The notes under the pieces: generated by a model
The model's database searches: none
What the model was told of the DNA's origin: nothing
What the model saw: the letters and a program-made list of their open reading frames with translations, nothing else
Source of the DNA: Ramlibacter terrae
Lineage (GTDB): Bacteria > Pseudomonadota > Gammaproteobacteria > Burkholderiales > Burkholderiaceae_C
DNA length: 64,000 nucleotides
Direction: 5' to 3'
Assembly: GCA_013127575.1 (NCBI GenBank)
Contig: CP053418.1
Coordinates: forward strand, 3,906,001-3,970,000
Part shown: in pieces, positions 53,266 to 62,734 of the stretch
Position numbering within the stretch: position 1 is the stretch's first letter
Layout of the letters: the number at the start of each line of letters is the position of its first letter
Position numbers and translations under genes: made by a program

Positions 53266-54113
53266 GTCCTGCAATTCGATTTCGCCTTCGAAGACGGTGA
53301 CGGCCGGGCCGGTCATGAAGACCGGTGCATCGCCGCCCGCCCACGCGATGGTCAGCAGGCCGCCCCGTGTTTCGACGTCCACTTGCGCGTCGAGCCGGCC
53401 GAGGCGGATGCCCGCGACCACGGCGGCACAGGCGCCCGTGCCGCAGGCGAGTGTCTCACCCGCGCCGCGTTCCCAGACGCGCAGGCGGATGCGGCCGCGG
53501 TCGACGACCTGCATGAAGCCGGCGTTGACGCGCTTCGGGAAGCGGCGGTGGTGCTCGACCAGCGGGCCCTGCGTGGTGACGGGCGCGGTGTCCACGTCGG
53601 CCACCTGCTGCACGGCGTGGGGTTGCCCATCGACAGGACGGCGACGGCCACGTCCGGTTCGTCCAGCGCCCACACCTGCCAGCTGCCCTGCGCCCGCGGC
53701 GAGAGGCCGGCGGCGTCGAACGGCACGGCGGGAAGGTCGAACACCGGCGGCCCCATGTCCACCGTCACGCGGCCGTCGTCGCCGAGCTCCGGCTCGATCA
53801 CGCCACCCAGCGTCTGCACGCGGATGCGCTTGCCGCGCGCCAGGCCCTTGTCGGCGACGTAGCGCGCGAAGCAGCGCGCGCCGTTGCCGCACTGCTCCAC
53901 CTCGCCGCCGTCGGCGTTGTGGATCACGTATTCGAAGTCGACGCCGGGCGCCGGCGCGGGCCGCACCGACAGGATCTGGTCGGCGCCGACGCCGAAGTGC
54001 CGGTCGGCCAGCTGGCGGTACTGCGCCGTCGTGAGCCGCAGGCGCTCGCGCGTTTCGTCCAGCACGACGAAATCGTTGCCGGCTCCCTGCATCTTGGTGA
54101 AGCGGATGCGCAT
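53263..54113 (-). CDS. dapF: Diaminopimelate epimerase
   Basis: Converts LL- to meso-diaminopimelate for lysine and peptidoglycan. The two catalytic cysteines are in [13 protein letters not shown] and [13 protein letters not shown]. It starts [16 protein letters not shown]. About 284 residues. One break near 53620, a lost C in a C-run (restoring MGNPHAVQQV). It supplies the meso-DAP used by MurE in this window. Its stop is formed at the edge of the inverted-repeat element. Confidence 0.94.
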
Positions 54114-54121
54114 CGCCGCGA

Positions 54122-54751
54122 TTATCCGCGCAGCCTGTCGAGCGCGCGGTCGACGAACACCAGCCGGTCCTGCCCCCAGTAGCGTTCGGGCTGGCCTTCG
54201 ATGATGAAGGTCGGGGCGCCGAACACGCCGCGCTGCACGGCCTCGTCGCTGAACTTCCGGTATTCGGCCAGCACCGCCGGCGTGCGTTCGGGCGTGCAGC
54301 GCCGCGCCGTCGTAGCCGTTCTCGTCGGCGACGGCGATGCGCACTTCGGGCTGCGAGGTGTCGCGCTCCTCGGCCCACAGCGCGCGCAGCAGCGCGTGCG
54401 AGAGCACGAAAGCGTCCAGCCCCTGCTGCTGCGCCGCGATCACCATCCAGCCCGTCACCTTGTTCCATTCCGGATCGGCCGGCATGGACTGGGGGTAGTA
54501 CCGGGCTCGATGTTCATCGGCATCCCGAGGTAGTCGCGCCAGCGCGCGAGCTCCTCCGCGTGTTAGCTGCGGCGCGGCGCGGGGCGAGTGCGGATCGGGA
54601 TGCCGCCGGTCTGCACCACCACGGCACGGAAGTCGTAGGGCTTGAGCACCAGCTTGACCTTGTGCCGCCGCACGATGTCCTCCAGCTGCGGACCGGCAAA
54701 ATAGGCCCACGGCGAGGACAGGCTGTAATAGCAGTCCAGTTGTATCGTCAT
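54122..54751 (-). CDS. DsbA-like 2-hydroxychromene-2-carboxylate isomerase family protein
   Basis: About 208 residues of the kappa-GST/HCCA isomerase fold: starts [20 protein letters not shown] with the Ser of SPWAY at the glutathione site, and ends [23 protein letters not shown]. These enzymes use glutathione in aromatic degradation or act as thiol oxidoreductases. Breaks at 54502 (CCAGG) and about 54295. In addition a TAA interrupts the frame at codon 63 (54565-54563) in RPAPRRS, where no CCWGG is present, so either a substitution error or real inactivation exists. It lies eight bases downstream of dapF's start side. Confidence 0.75.
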
Positions 54752-54772
54752 CCGCGGATTATCTTCTCGCCC

Positions 54773-56268
54773 GTGAACACGCCCACTCCCCTGCCCCCGG
54801 TTCCGCCGCAATCCCCGGCCAGCCCGCGCGACGCGGCCGCGCTGGAACGCCCGGCCGTCCGGCCCGCGCCGAGCTGGAGCGCCTGAACCTGCCCAAGCCC
54901 AACTGGGTGCCGCCCACCACGGGCCCGCAGGGCCAGCCGGTGCTCGACGTGCTGGTGGCCGGCGCCGGCATGGTCGGCCAGACGGCCGCGCTGGCGCTGC
55001 AGCGCGACGGCATCACCCACCTGCGCATCGTCGACCGCGCCGCGCGCGGCCACGAGGGCCCCGGGGCACCTATGCGCGGATGCTCACGCTGCGCAGCCCG
55101 AAGCACCTGACCGGGCCCGACACGGGCGTGCCTTCGCTCACCTTCCGCGCCTGGTACGAGGCGCAGCACGGCGGCGCCGGCTGGGAGGCGCTGCACAAGA
55201 TCGGCCGCATCGACTGGCGCGACTACCTGCTGTGGGTGCGCGACACCTGCGGGCTGCGGGTGGAGAACGGCACGGCGCTGCTTTCGGTGGACGACCAAGC
55301 TGGCCTGCTGCGCGTTCGCCTCGGCTCGGCCGCCGGCGAGGAGACCGTCTGGACCCGGAAGCTGGTGCTGGCGCTCGGCCGCGACGGCAGCGGCGCCGCG
55401 CGCTGGCCCGCATTTCCCTCGCTGCGCCGCGACGACCCCGCCCGCCCGCGCGCGTCTTCCACTCGGCGGACGCGATCGACTTCGCCGGGTTGCGCGGCAA
55501 GCAAGTGGCCGTGCTGGGCGCCGGCGCCTCCGCTTTCGACAACGCGGCCTGCGCCCCGGAGGCAGGTGCGCGGGTCACGCTGTTTGCCCGCCGGCCCATC
55601 CTGCCGCAGGTGAACAAGAGCAAGTGGACCTCGTTCAGCGGTTTCTTCCGGGGCTACGAAGCGCTGGACGATGCGCGCAAGTGGCGCTTCTACACCTACA
55701 TCTTCGACGAGCAGGTGCCGCCGCCCCGGGAGACGGTGCGGCGCTGCGACGCGCACGCAGGCTTCACGCTGCGGCTGGCCTCACCGTGGCTGGACGTCCA
55801 TCCTTCGCCGGACGGTGTCGACGTGACCACGCCCTCCGGCACGGAACGATTCGACGCGGTGATCTTCGGCACGGGCTTCGACGTGGACCTGCTCGACCGG
55901 CCGGAGCTCGCGCGCTACCTGCCGCACATCGACACTGGGCGCGGCACGTGGCGCCCGAGCAGGCGCAGGCGCACCCGGAACCCGCGCGCTTCCCGTACCT
56001 CGGCGCCGGCTTCGAACTGCGCTCGCGTTCCGGAGAGCACACGCAGGCGCTGTCGTGCATGCACCTGTTCAACTGGGGCAGCACGATGAGCCACGGCGCC
56101 ATCGCGGGCGACATCCCCGGCCTGGCGATCGGCGCCACGCGCCTCTCGCAGGCCATCGCCCGCGACCTGTTCGTCGCCGACGCCGACGCGCACTGGAAGC
56201 GGCTGCTGGCGCACGAAGAGCCCGAGCTGCTGGCGACGCGTTGGTACGTGCCGCCCGGGGAGCGCTGA
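54773..56268 (+). CDS. FAD/NAD(P)-dependent oxidoreductase, flavin-monooxygenase-like
   Basis: About 500 residues. FAD loop VLVAGAGMVGQTAALAL (about residue 50), a second Rossmann loop VAVLGAGASAFDNA for NADPH, and the FGTGFDVDLL motif at the end of the domain. The characteristic FMO FxGxxxHxxxY block is not evident. Start GTG at 54773, where the Pro-rich N-terminus begins. Breaks at 54850-54865, 55064, about 55440 and 55935, mostly CCTGG. The substrate is unknown. It is divergent from the isomerase-like gene (21 bases apart) and may share its control. Confidence 0.82.
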
Positions 56269-56280
56269 GCCCGGGATCGC

Positions 56281-57265
56281 TCAGTCGATCGAGATGTTCG
56301 CCGCCTTCACGACCTCCGCCCACTTGGCACGGTTGGCGCGGACGGTGGCGCGGAACTGGTCCGGCGTTTCGATCCGGACCGCGTTGCCCTGGCTCTCCAG
56401 CTTCGTCTTGATCTCCGGCGTCTGCAGCACGGTGCGGATGGCGGCGTTCAGCTTGGCGACGACGGCCGCGTCGGTGCCCTTGGGCGCGAACACGGCGAAC
56501 CAGATCGAGCTGTCGAAGCCCTGCGTGCCCGGGATGCCGCTTTCGGCGATCGTCGGCACGTCCTTCACCACCGGCACGCGCTTGCCCGTGGTCACGCCCA
56601 GCAGCCGCACCTTGCCGGCCTGGTACTGCGACAGCACCGTCTGCACTGGTTCATGATGCAGCAGGTCTCGCCCTTGAGCACCGAGGTCATCGCCTCGGGG
56701 CCGCCCTTGTAGGGCACGTGCGCCATGTTCAGGTTCAGGCGCGCGTTCAGCTCGGCGAAGGCCATGTGCGTGCCGGTGCCGTTGCCCGTCGACGCGTAGT
56801 TGTACTTGCCGGGGTTGGCGCGCACCAGCTCCACGAACTCCTTCATCGTCTTGACGTTCATCACCTCGGGGTTGATGGTGAGCACGTTGGAGACGTCGAG
56901 GATCGGCGCGACCGGCACGAAGTCGGTCTCGACGTCGAAGGGCAGCTTCTTGTAGAGCGCGGCGTTGCTGCCGTGGGTGGCGGCGGTGCCGAACACCAGC
57001 GTGTAACCGTCCGGCTTGGCGCGCGCCACGTACTCGCTGGCGATGTTGCCGGCGGCGCCCACCTTGTAGTCGATGACGACCGGCTGGCCCAGCACCTTGC
57101 CCAGCGGCCCTGGATCGTGCGCGCGACCACGTCCACGCCCGAACCGGCCGGAAAGGTCATGATCATCGTGATGGGGTGCTGCGGCCAGTCGCCCTGCGCC
57201 CGAACGGCGGGAGCGAGCGAGAGTGCGGCAAGCAGGGCAAGGGCGGTGCGGCGGGCGAAGCGCAT
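56281..57265 (-). CDS. Bug/TctC-family tripartite tricarboxylate transporter binding protein, copy 1
   Basis: Periplasmic solute-binding protein of about 328 residues with a signal peptide (RRTALALLAALSLAPAVRAQ). The family patterns FPAGSGVDVVARTI, VIDYKVGAAGNIA, HVPYKGGPEAMT and the C-terminal WAEVVKAANI are present. Breaks at 57107 (CCAGG) and 56648 (CCAGG read as CCAG). No tctA or tctB membrane genes are nearby, which is common for the large Bug families of this group. The ligand, probably a carboxylate, is unknown. Confidence 0.88.
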
Positions 57266-57362
57266 GGGATTTCCTCGAAAGCTGTAGCCCCCATTGTGGC
57301 AACCCTGACTGCTGCGTGCAGGCATGAGCTTATGCTCGCGTTTTTCACTCGCCACCGCCGCC

Positions 57363-57898
57363 ATGCGCATCCCCGACTGGACCCCCGAGAGCAAGCCGCA
57401 GCCCGACGACTGGTGCAGGCGATCCCGAACGCCGCGGCGGCAGCCTGCTCAACCTGGACAAGGCCCTGCTGTGGAGCGAGCCGCTGGCGCGCGGCTGGAA
57501 CGTGTACCTGAAGAACGTGCGCACCGGCCTCGGCGCCAGCCGGCAGCTGCGCGAGCTGGGCATCTGCACGGTGGCGCTCCTGACCGGGGCGAGCTACGAA
57601 TACCACCACCATGCGCCCGACTACTGGGCCGCCGGCGGCGCGCAGGCATCGCTGGATGCGCTGCAGGCGTATGTGAAGGCCGGTGCGTCCGGCTTGCCCA
57701 CGGGCCTCGCAGGCGACGAGGCGCTGGTCGCGCGCTACGCGGCGCAGATGACGCGCGACGTGAAGGTCGACGACGCGCTGTTCGCCGAGATGAAGGCACG
57801 CTTCGCAACCGGCGAGCTGGTGGAGATCACGGCCGCGATCGCCACGTACAACATGGTCGCGCGCTTTCCTGGTGGCGCTGGGCGTGACGCCGGAGTGA
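57363..57898 (+). CDS. Carboxymuconolactone decarboxylase (AhpD-like) family protein
   Basis: About 178 residues. The helical CMD core is recognisable from RRGGSLLNLDKALLWSEPLA and RELGICTVALLTGASYEYHHHAPDY. The CxxC pair of AhpD peroxidoreductases is absent, pointing away from AhpD and towards decarboxylase- or hydrolase-like members. Breaks near 57412 (CCTGG), 57425 (CCAGG read as CCCG) and 57868 (extra T before CCTGG). It lies between two Bug binding proteins on the opposite strand. An in-frame ATG 39 bases upstream is possible; 57363 gives the family-like start MRIPDW. Confidence 0.78.
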
Positions 57899-57902
57899 GC
57901 AA

Positions 57903-57963
57903 CGTCATTCCCGCGAAGGCGGGAATCCAGGGCGCCCGGGTCCCCGCCTTGGCGGGGACGACG
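57903..57963. repeat. REP-like extragenic palindrome, second copy
   Basis: CGTCATTCCCGCGAAGGCGGGAATCC style arm (57903-57928, quoted in part) and GTCCCCGCCTTGGCGGGGAC (57940-57959) are each palindromic and inverted relative to one another. It lies between convergent genes and belongs to the same general class as the element at 23109-23185. Confidence 0.7.
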
Positions 57964-57973
57964 AGGCGCGGCC

Positions 57974-58945
57974 TCAATCCGCCTTGATGTTGTTCTCCTT
58001 CACCACCTGCGCCCACACGTCGATCTGCTTGTCGATGAAGGTCCGCGCGGACTCGGGTGTCCCGCCGATCACGGTGATGCCCTGGCCCGCCAGCCGCTGG
58101 GCGATCTCGGGGACCTTCAGCGCCTTGTTCAGTTCCTCGTTCATGCGCCGCACGATGTCGGGCGGCGTCTTCGCGGGCGCGAGCAAGGCCCACCAGGCCG
58201 GCGCGTCGAAGCCGGCGAACCCGCTTTCGGCCACCGTGGGCACGTCGGGCAGTTCGGCCGTGCGCTTGCTGGTGGTGACGGCCAGCGGCCGCATGCGCTT
58301 GCTGTCGATGTGCGGCTTGGTGACGAACACCGAGCCGATCGACAGCGGCACGTGGCCGGCCACCGCATCCGACATCAGCGGGCCACCGCCCTTGTACGGG
58401 ATGTGCTGCGCTTCCAACCCGTTCTTCGCGAGCAGCGCCATGGCGAGGTGGCCGAGGCTGCCGGAGCCGATCGAGCCGTAGCTCACGTTCTTCTTCGCCT
58501 TCGCCGCAGCGACGACGTCGGCGAAGGTCTTGTACTCGGAGCCCGCGTGCGTGGCCAGCACCATCGCCGACGTGCCCACCAGCACCAGCGGAACCAGGTC
58601 GCGCCGCGTGTCGAACGGCAGGCCGGCAATCAGGCTCGGGTTGACCGCGTGGGTGTCGAACACCACGGCGAACGTGTACCCGTCGGCCGGCGACGTGGCG
58701 ACGGCCGCCGTGCCGATGGAGCCGGAGGCCCCGCCCTTGTTCTCCACGATCACGTTCTGCCCCAGTTGCTGAGACAACTGCGGCGCCAGGATGCGGGCCA
58801 CCTGGTCGACGGAGCCGCCCGGCGGGAAGACCGCCACGAGCTTGATCGGTTGCCGGCTGGGCCAGGCGCCGGCCGTCTGCGCCAGCGCCGGCGCGCACGC
58901 CATCGCCAGCAGGCCGAACGTGAGGAATACCTTGCGGATGCTCAT
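57974..58945 (-). CDS. Bug/TctC-family binding protein, copy 2
   Basis: An intact 323-residue periplasmic binding protein. Signal peptide VFLTFGLLAMACAPALAQ, then FPPGGSVDQVARILAPQLSQ, the family pattern VENKGGASGSIGT, the HIPYKGGGPLM motif and TFIDKQIDVWAQVVKEN at the end. It is clearly diverged from copy 1, so this is not a recent duplication. As with copy 1, there is no cognate membrane component in the window. Confidence 0.92.
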   Translation of the reverse strand: MSIRKVFLTFGLLAMACAPALAQTAGAWPSRQPIKLVAVFPPGGSVDQVARILAPQLSQQLGQNVIVENKGGASGSIGTAAVATSPADGYTFAVVFDTHAVNPSLIAGLPFDTRRDLVPLVLVGTSAMVLATHAGSEYKTFADVVAAAKAKKNVSYGSIGSGSLGHLAMALLAKNGLEAQHIPYKGGGPLMSDAVAGHVPLSIGSVFVTKPHIDSKRMRPLAVTTSKRTAELPDVPTVAESGFAGFDAPAWWALLAPAKTPPDIVRRMNEELNKALKVPEIAQRLAGQGITVIGGTPESARTFIDKQIDVWAQVVKENNIKAD

Positions 58946-58971
58946 GGGGTCTCCGTGATGTAATCGTCCGC

Positions 58972-60607
58972 ATGGTACGAGCCAGCCAGCTGTTGCACCC
59001 TCAGCGCGAACCCGCGGTCACGCGTCCCGCCGCCACCGTCCTGCTGCTGCGCGACGGGCCGCAGGGCATCGAGTGCCTGATGACGCGCCGCTCCGCGACG
59101 GCGAGCTTCGCGCCCGGCGCCTACGTCTTCCCCGGCGGCGGCATCGACGCCGCCGACGCGCAGGCGCACGCCATCGCCGCCCGCCGCCCGACGCAGCCCG
59201 ACGACCGCCTCACGCAGGCCATCGCCGCCATCCGCGAAAGCTTCGAGGAACTGGGCGTGCTGCTGGCGCGGCATGCCGACGGTCGGCCGGTCGATGCGGC
59301 CGACATCGCGGCACTGGACCGGCACGCGCCCTTCGCCGCGCAGTGCCGCGAGCGCGGGCTGGTGCTGGCCGCCGACGACGTCTACGTGCTCGCGCACTGG
59401 ATCACCGACCGCGACCTGCCGCGCCGCTTCGACGTGCCCTTCCCTGGTGGCGCGCATGCCCGGGGGCCAGTCGCCGGTGGCCGACGAGGCGGAGCAGTTC
59501 GAGCCTTCGTGGGTGCGGCCGGCCGACGCGCTCGCCCGCCACAAGCAAGGCAGCTTCTTCATCATCTTCCCGACCATCCGCACGCTGGAGCGGCTGGAGA
59601 AGTTCGCGACGGTGGATGCGGTGCTCGCGGCCTGCGCCACGGAGCAGCCGCTGTGGACCAGTTGTCCGCGCGCCGGCCTGCTCCACGGCGCCGAAGCGCG
59701 CTACATGGAGCACGAGTCGCCGTTCGGCGAGCTCGCGCTGGTGTGCCCCGACGGGCAGATGCTGCACCCGCTGGAGTGGCACGTCGACCAGCCGGTGCCG
59801 CTGCTGAAGAACGTGGTGCGGCTCACCGCGCCGAACGCGGGCGTGATGACCGGGCCCGGCACCAACAGCTACATCGTGGGCGACCCCGACACCGGCTACA
59901 TCGTGATCGATCCGGGACCCAACGAGGCCGAGCACATCGAACGCCTGTGGCGCGCCACCGGCGGGGACGTGCGGCTGATCGTCTGCACGCATTCGCATGC
60001 GGACCACTCGCCGGGCGCGCGGCCGCTGCAGGCCCTGTGCCGCACCCATCCCGCGATCCTCGGACTGCCCTCGGCTGCGACGGCGCGGCCCGCCAGCGAG
60101 TTCACCCCCGACCGCGCCGCCGCCGACGGCGAGGTGCTGGCCGTCTCCGGCGCCGGCCGCAGCCACAGCCTGCAGGTGCTGCACACGCCGGGGCACGCCG
60201 CCAACCACCTGTGCCTGGTGCTGCTCGAAGACGGACTGCTGTTCTCGGGAGACCACATCCTCAACGGCAGCACCACCGTGGTGGATCCGCCGGACGGCGA
60301 CATGACGGCCTACCTCGAATCGCTGGACCGCCTTTCCGCGGCGTGCGACGAACACGGCATCGAATTCATCCTGCCCGCGCACGGCTACGTGCTGGGGTTC
60401 GCCAAGCAGGCGATCGCGATGCTCAAGTCGCACCGCCTCGCGCGCGAAAGCCGCGTGGTGGCCGCGATGCGCGAACGCCCGAGCGGCACGCTCGAAGACT
60501 GGGTGGAACTCGCCTACGCCGACGTGCCGCCGCGCATGTGGCCGGTGGCCAAGCGCTCGCTGCTGGCGCACGTGCAGCGCATCGAGGCGCTGCAGCTGGT
60601 GGGGTGA
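58972..60607 (+). CDS. Nudix-like plus metallo-beta-lactamase fusion hydrolase
   Basis: About 545 residues. Residues 17-230 look like a Nudix domain (YVFPGGGIDAAD, then AIRESFEELGVLL as the REUxEE core, with an insertion between the two halves). Residues 270-540 are a metallo-beta-lactamase fold with the zinc motif THSHADHSPG, HTPGHAANH, SGDHIL and a late PAHGY. The C-terminal helices resemble LACTB2-type hydrolases. One break at 59446 (extra C in CCTGG). Possible substrates are CoA esters, nucleotides or RNA ends; I cannot choose. It is divergent from the second Bug gene with 26 bases between. Confidence 0.82.
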
Positions 60608-60610
60608 AAG

Positions 60611-60971
60611 TGTGAAGCCCCCGATACGCCGGATTTTGTGCGCTCCGTCCTTTCGAACGAAGCGTGACCGTCATTCCTCTGGGCCGGGGGTCGCCCCACC
60701 GGCTCGGTGCTACCTACCCGCCGACAACCCCGGGACACAGGGGCTGGGGTGTTGCCACCCCGTGCCGGCCTACTTGGTATTGCTGCGCGTAGAGATTGCC
60801 CGTTTCACCCGGAACACCCCGTTGCCGAAGCGCCCCGACTCGTCTCTGTTGCTCTGATCCTCACCTCACGGTGGACAGCCGTTAGCTGCTACGCCGCCCT
60901 GTGCAGTCCGGACGTTCCTCCAGTGCCACCTTTCGGCGATTGCACCAGCGACGGCCTGGAGGGCTTCACGC
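60611..60971 (-). ncRNA. rnpB: RNase P RNA (class A)
   Basis: The catalytic RNA of tRNA 5' processing. On the minus strand, P1 is formed by GTGAAGCCC (60969-60961) and GGGCTTCAC near 60612. The conserved GGAGGAACGTCCGGAC with CACAGGGC follows the 5' helices; AACAGAGA, GTGAAACGGGC, GGGTAGG and AATGACGGTCACG are in the expected order, and CACAAAATCCGGCGTATCG precedes the 3' end. The conserved region reads AACGTCC in place of the commoner AAAGTCC. A GATAAT at 60982-60977 fits a -10 for a start near 60970. No protein gene fits the 60608-61019 interval. Confidence 0.93.
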
Positions 60972-60994
60972 GGCCGATTATCCCCGCAATGCAG

Positions 60995-61020
60995 AAGGCC
61001 GCCCGGAGGCGGCCTTTTTT
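60995..61020 (+). terminator. Intrinsic terminator-like hairpin between rnpB and htpX
   Basis: AAGGCCGCC (60995-61003) pairs with GGCGGCCTT (61008-61016) across a CGGA loop and is followed by a run of six Ts ending at 61020 on the plus strand. It overlaps the htpX stop. On the minus strand the same stem is followed by CTTCTGC, a poor T-run, so as htpX terminator it would be weak; as a plus-strand terminator it would stop transcription antisense to rnpB. Confidence 0.65.
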
Positions 61021-61886
61021 CATCGCGCCGCTTGCAGCGCCGCGATGCGTTCCTCGATCGGCGGGTGCGTCGAGAACAGCTTGCCGACGCCCGACGTGAT
61101 GCCGGCGGTCTGCAGGCCCTTGGGCAGTTCGCCGGGGACCATGCCGCCCAGGCGGGCCAGCGCGTTGATCATCGGCTGCTTGCGGCCCATCAGGTCGGCG
61201 GCGCCGCGGTCGGCGCGGAACTCGCGGTGGCGCGAGAACCAGGCCACGATCATGGCGGCCACGAAGCCGAGCAGGATGTCCATGACGATGGTCGTCACGT
61301 AGTAGCCGATGCCGGGACCGGACCGTTCGCCCTTGCTCAGGAAGCTGTCGACCGGGTAGCCGACCACGCGCGAGAGGAACACCACGAAGGTGTTCATCAC
61401 GCCCCGGATCAGCGTCATGGTGACCATGTCGCCATTGGCGATGTGCGCGACCTCGTGGCCGATGACGGCCTCGACCTCGTCGCGCGTCATGCCCTGCAGC
61501 AGGCCGGTGGAGACAGCGACCAGCGCGTTGTTCTTGAAGGCGCCGGTGGCGAAGGCGTTGGGCTCGCCTTCGAAGATGCCGACTTCGGGCATGCCGATGC
61601 CGGCCTTGTCGGCGAACTTGCGCACGGTCTCGACGATCCACGCTTCGTCGGCGCTGCCGGTGCCGTCGATCACCTGCACGCCCGAGCTCCACTTGGCGAC
61701 CGGCTTGGAGATCAGCAGCGAGATGATGGCGCCGCCGAAGCCGATGACGGCCGCGAAAGCGAGCAGCATCGGCAGGTTGAGGCCGTTCGCCGTCAGGTAG
61801 CGGTTGACGCCCAGCAGGCTGGTGACGATGCCGAGCACCACCACCACCGCGAGGTTGGTCATGACGAACAGAAGGATGCGTTTCAT
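61020..61886 (-). CDS. htpX: Membrane-bound zinc protease HtpX
   Basis: An intact 288-residue M48 protease for damaged membrane proteins. Two N-terminal spans (about 4-26 and 38-60), the zinc motif [10 protein letters not shown], two further spans, the third zinc ligand Glu in [12 protein letters not shown], and the end [14 protein letters not shown]. It usually responds to envelope stress through Cpx-like systems; no such site was recognised here. It lies downstream of DUF3025 by 69 bases. Confidence 0.95.
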   Translation of the reverse strand: MKRILLFVMTNLAVVVVLGIVTSLLGVNRYLTANGLNLPMLLAFAAVIGFGGAIISLLISKPVAKWSSGVQVIDGTGSADEAWIVETVRKFADKAGIGMPEVGIFEGEPNAFATGAFKNNALVAVSTGLLQGMTRDEVEAVIGHEVAHIANGDMVTMTLIRGVMNTFVVFLSRVVGYPVDSFLSKGERSGPGIGYYVTTIVMDILLGFVAAMIVAWFSRHREFRADRGAADLMGRKQPMINALARLGGMVPGELPKGLQTAGITSGVGKLFSTHPPIEERIAALQAAR

Positions 61887-61955
61887 TGCGAGGAAGCTCC
61901 GAAGGGTGGAAGACGTTCACCCCTGCGCGGCAGATGAGGTTGCCACGGCCCCAAA

Positions 61956-62732
61956 TCAAGGGCCTGCAGGGTCGGCCGGCGCTGTCGTTGTTCTGGGTTC
62001 TGCGCGCCGGGCGGGACGGAATACGAGGGAGTCATCATAAAAGGAAAAGTTCTCGTTTCCGGGCCACCAGCCCGGCACGCCGAGCACCGGCAGCGGCGTG
62101 AAAGGCTTGGCCGCGAGCGTTTCGGCGGTGAGCCGGCCGGCCAGCCAGGCGTCCGCGGTTGCTTCCGAATCCATAGCGCACTGGGCGCGCCAGACATGGG
62201 CCGTGAGCGGTTTTCGCGGAACGGCGAGCTGCTCGAGCAGCGCATGGCCGAACACCAGCAGGCGTGCTTCGCTCCACAGCGGCCGCAGGTCGACGAACAG
62301 CCGGCGCCACTGCCGCTGCTCCAGCGCCTCCCACAACGCCGGCGGCGCCGACAGCAGCGCGCCGTTCTCGTCGAACACCGTGATCGCATCGCGCACCGGC
62401 CCGCGCCGCGGCCCGATGCCGGCGCGGGCGATCTCCTGCGCCTGCAGCCGGTTGAGCGCGCGCTTGGCCTCGGGAAAGCGCAGCCAGCACAGGCCGTTGA
62501 AGAAGTCGTGCAGGCCCGGGCGCACCGGGCAGCAGCCGCTGGCGTGGATGTACTGCTCGTAGGCGGCGCCGGCCGGCAGTGCGTCCGGCGGCACGAAGCG
62601 CACCGGGCCGGCGCCGGCCGCGTTCAACGCGCCGTGCAGCGGTGTTCCGCCCGTGACCTGCGCCGCGATGGCCTCGCCCGGCGCGCGCCATGGTTGGTAC
62701 CGGGGACGCGACCAGTCCAAGCCGCCGGCCAT
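61956..62732 (-). CDS. DUF3025 protein
   Basis: An intact 258-residue cytoplasmic protein. It begins MAGGLDWSRPRYQPW and has the family features FNGLCWLRFPEAKRALNRLQ, RDAITVFDENGAL and the end block TPLPVLGVPGWWPGNENFSFYDD. The function is unknown; the family is widespread in beta- and gammaproteobacteria. It starts two bases after the NYN gene stops, so they are co-transcribed. Confidence 0.88.
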   Translation of the reverse strand: MAGGLDWSRPRYQPWRAPGEAIAAQVTGGTPLHGALNAAGAGPVRFVPPDALPAGAAYEQYIHASGCCPVRPGLHDFFNGLCWLRFPEAKRALNRLQAQEIARAGIGPRRGPVRDAITVFDENGALLSAPPALWEALEQRQWRRLFVDLRPLWSEARLLVFGHALLEQLAVPRKPLTAHVWRAQCAMDSEATADAWLAGRLTAETLAAKPFTPLPVLGVPGWWPGNENFSFYDDSLVFRPARRAEPRTTTAPADPAGP

Positions 62733-62734
62733 GG

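Noticed and set aside
53042..53344. A protein gene on the minus strand across the dapF-DUF484 gap
   Set aside because: The frame is Arg/His-rich without motifs, runs through both terminal repeats and has no ribosome site; the repeat structure explains the region better.
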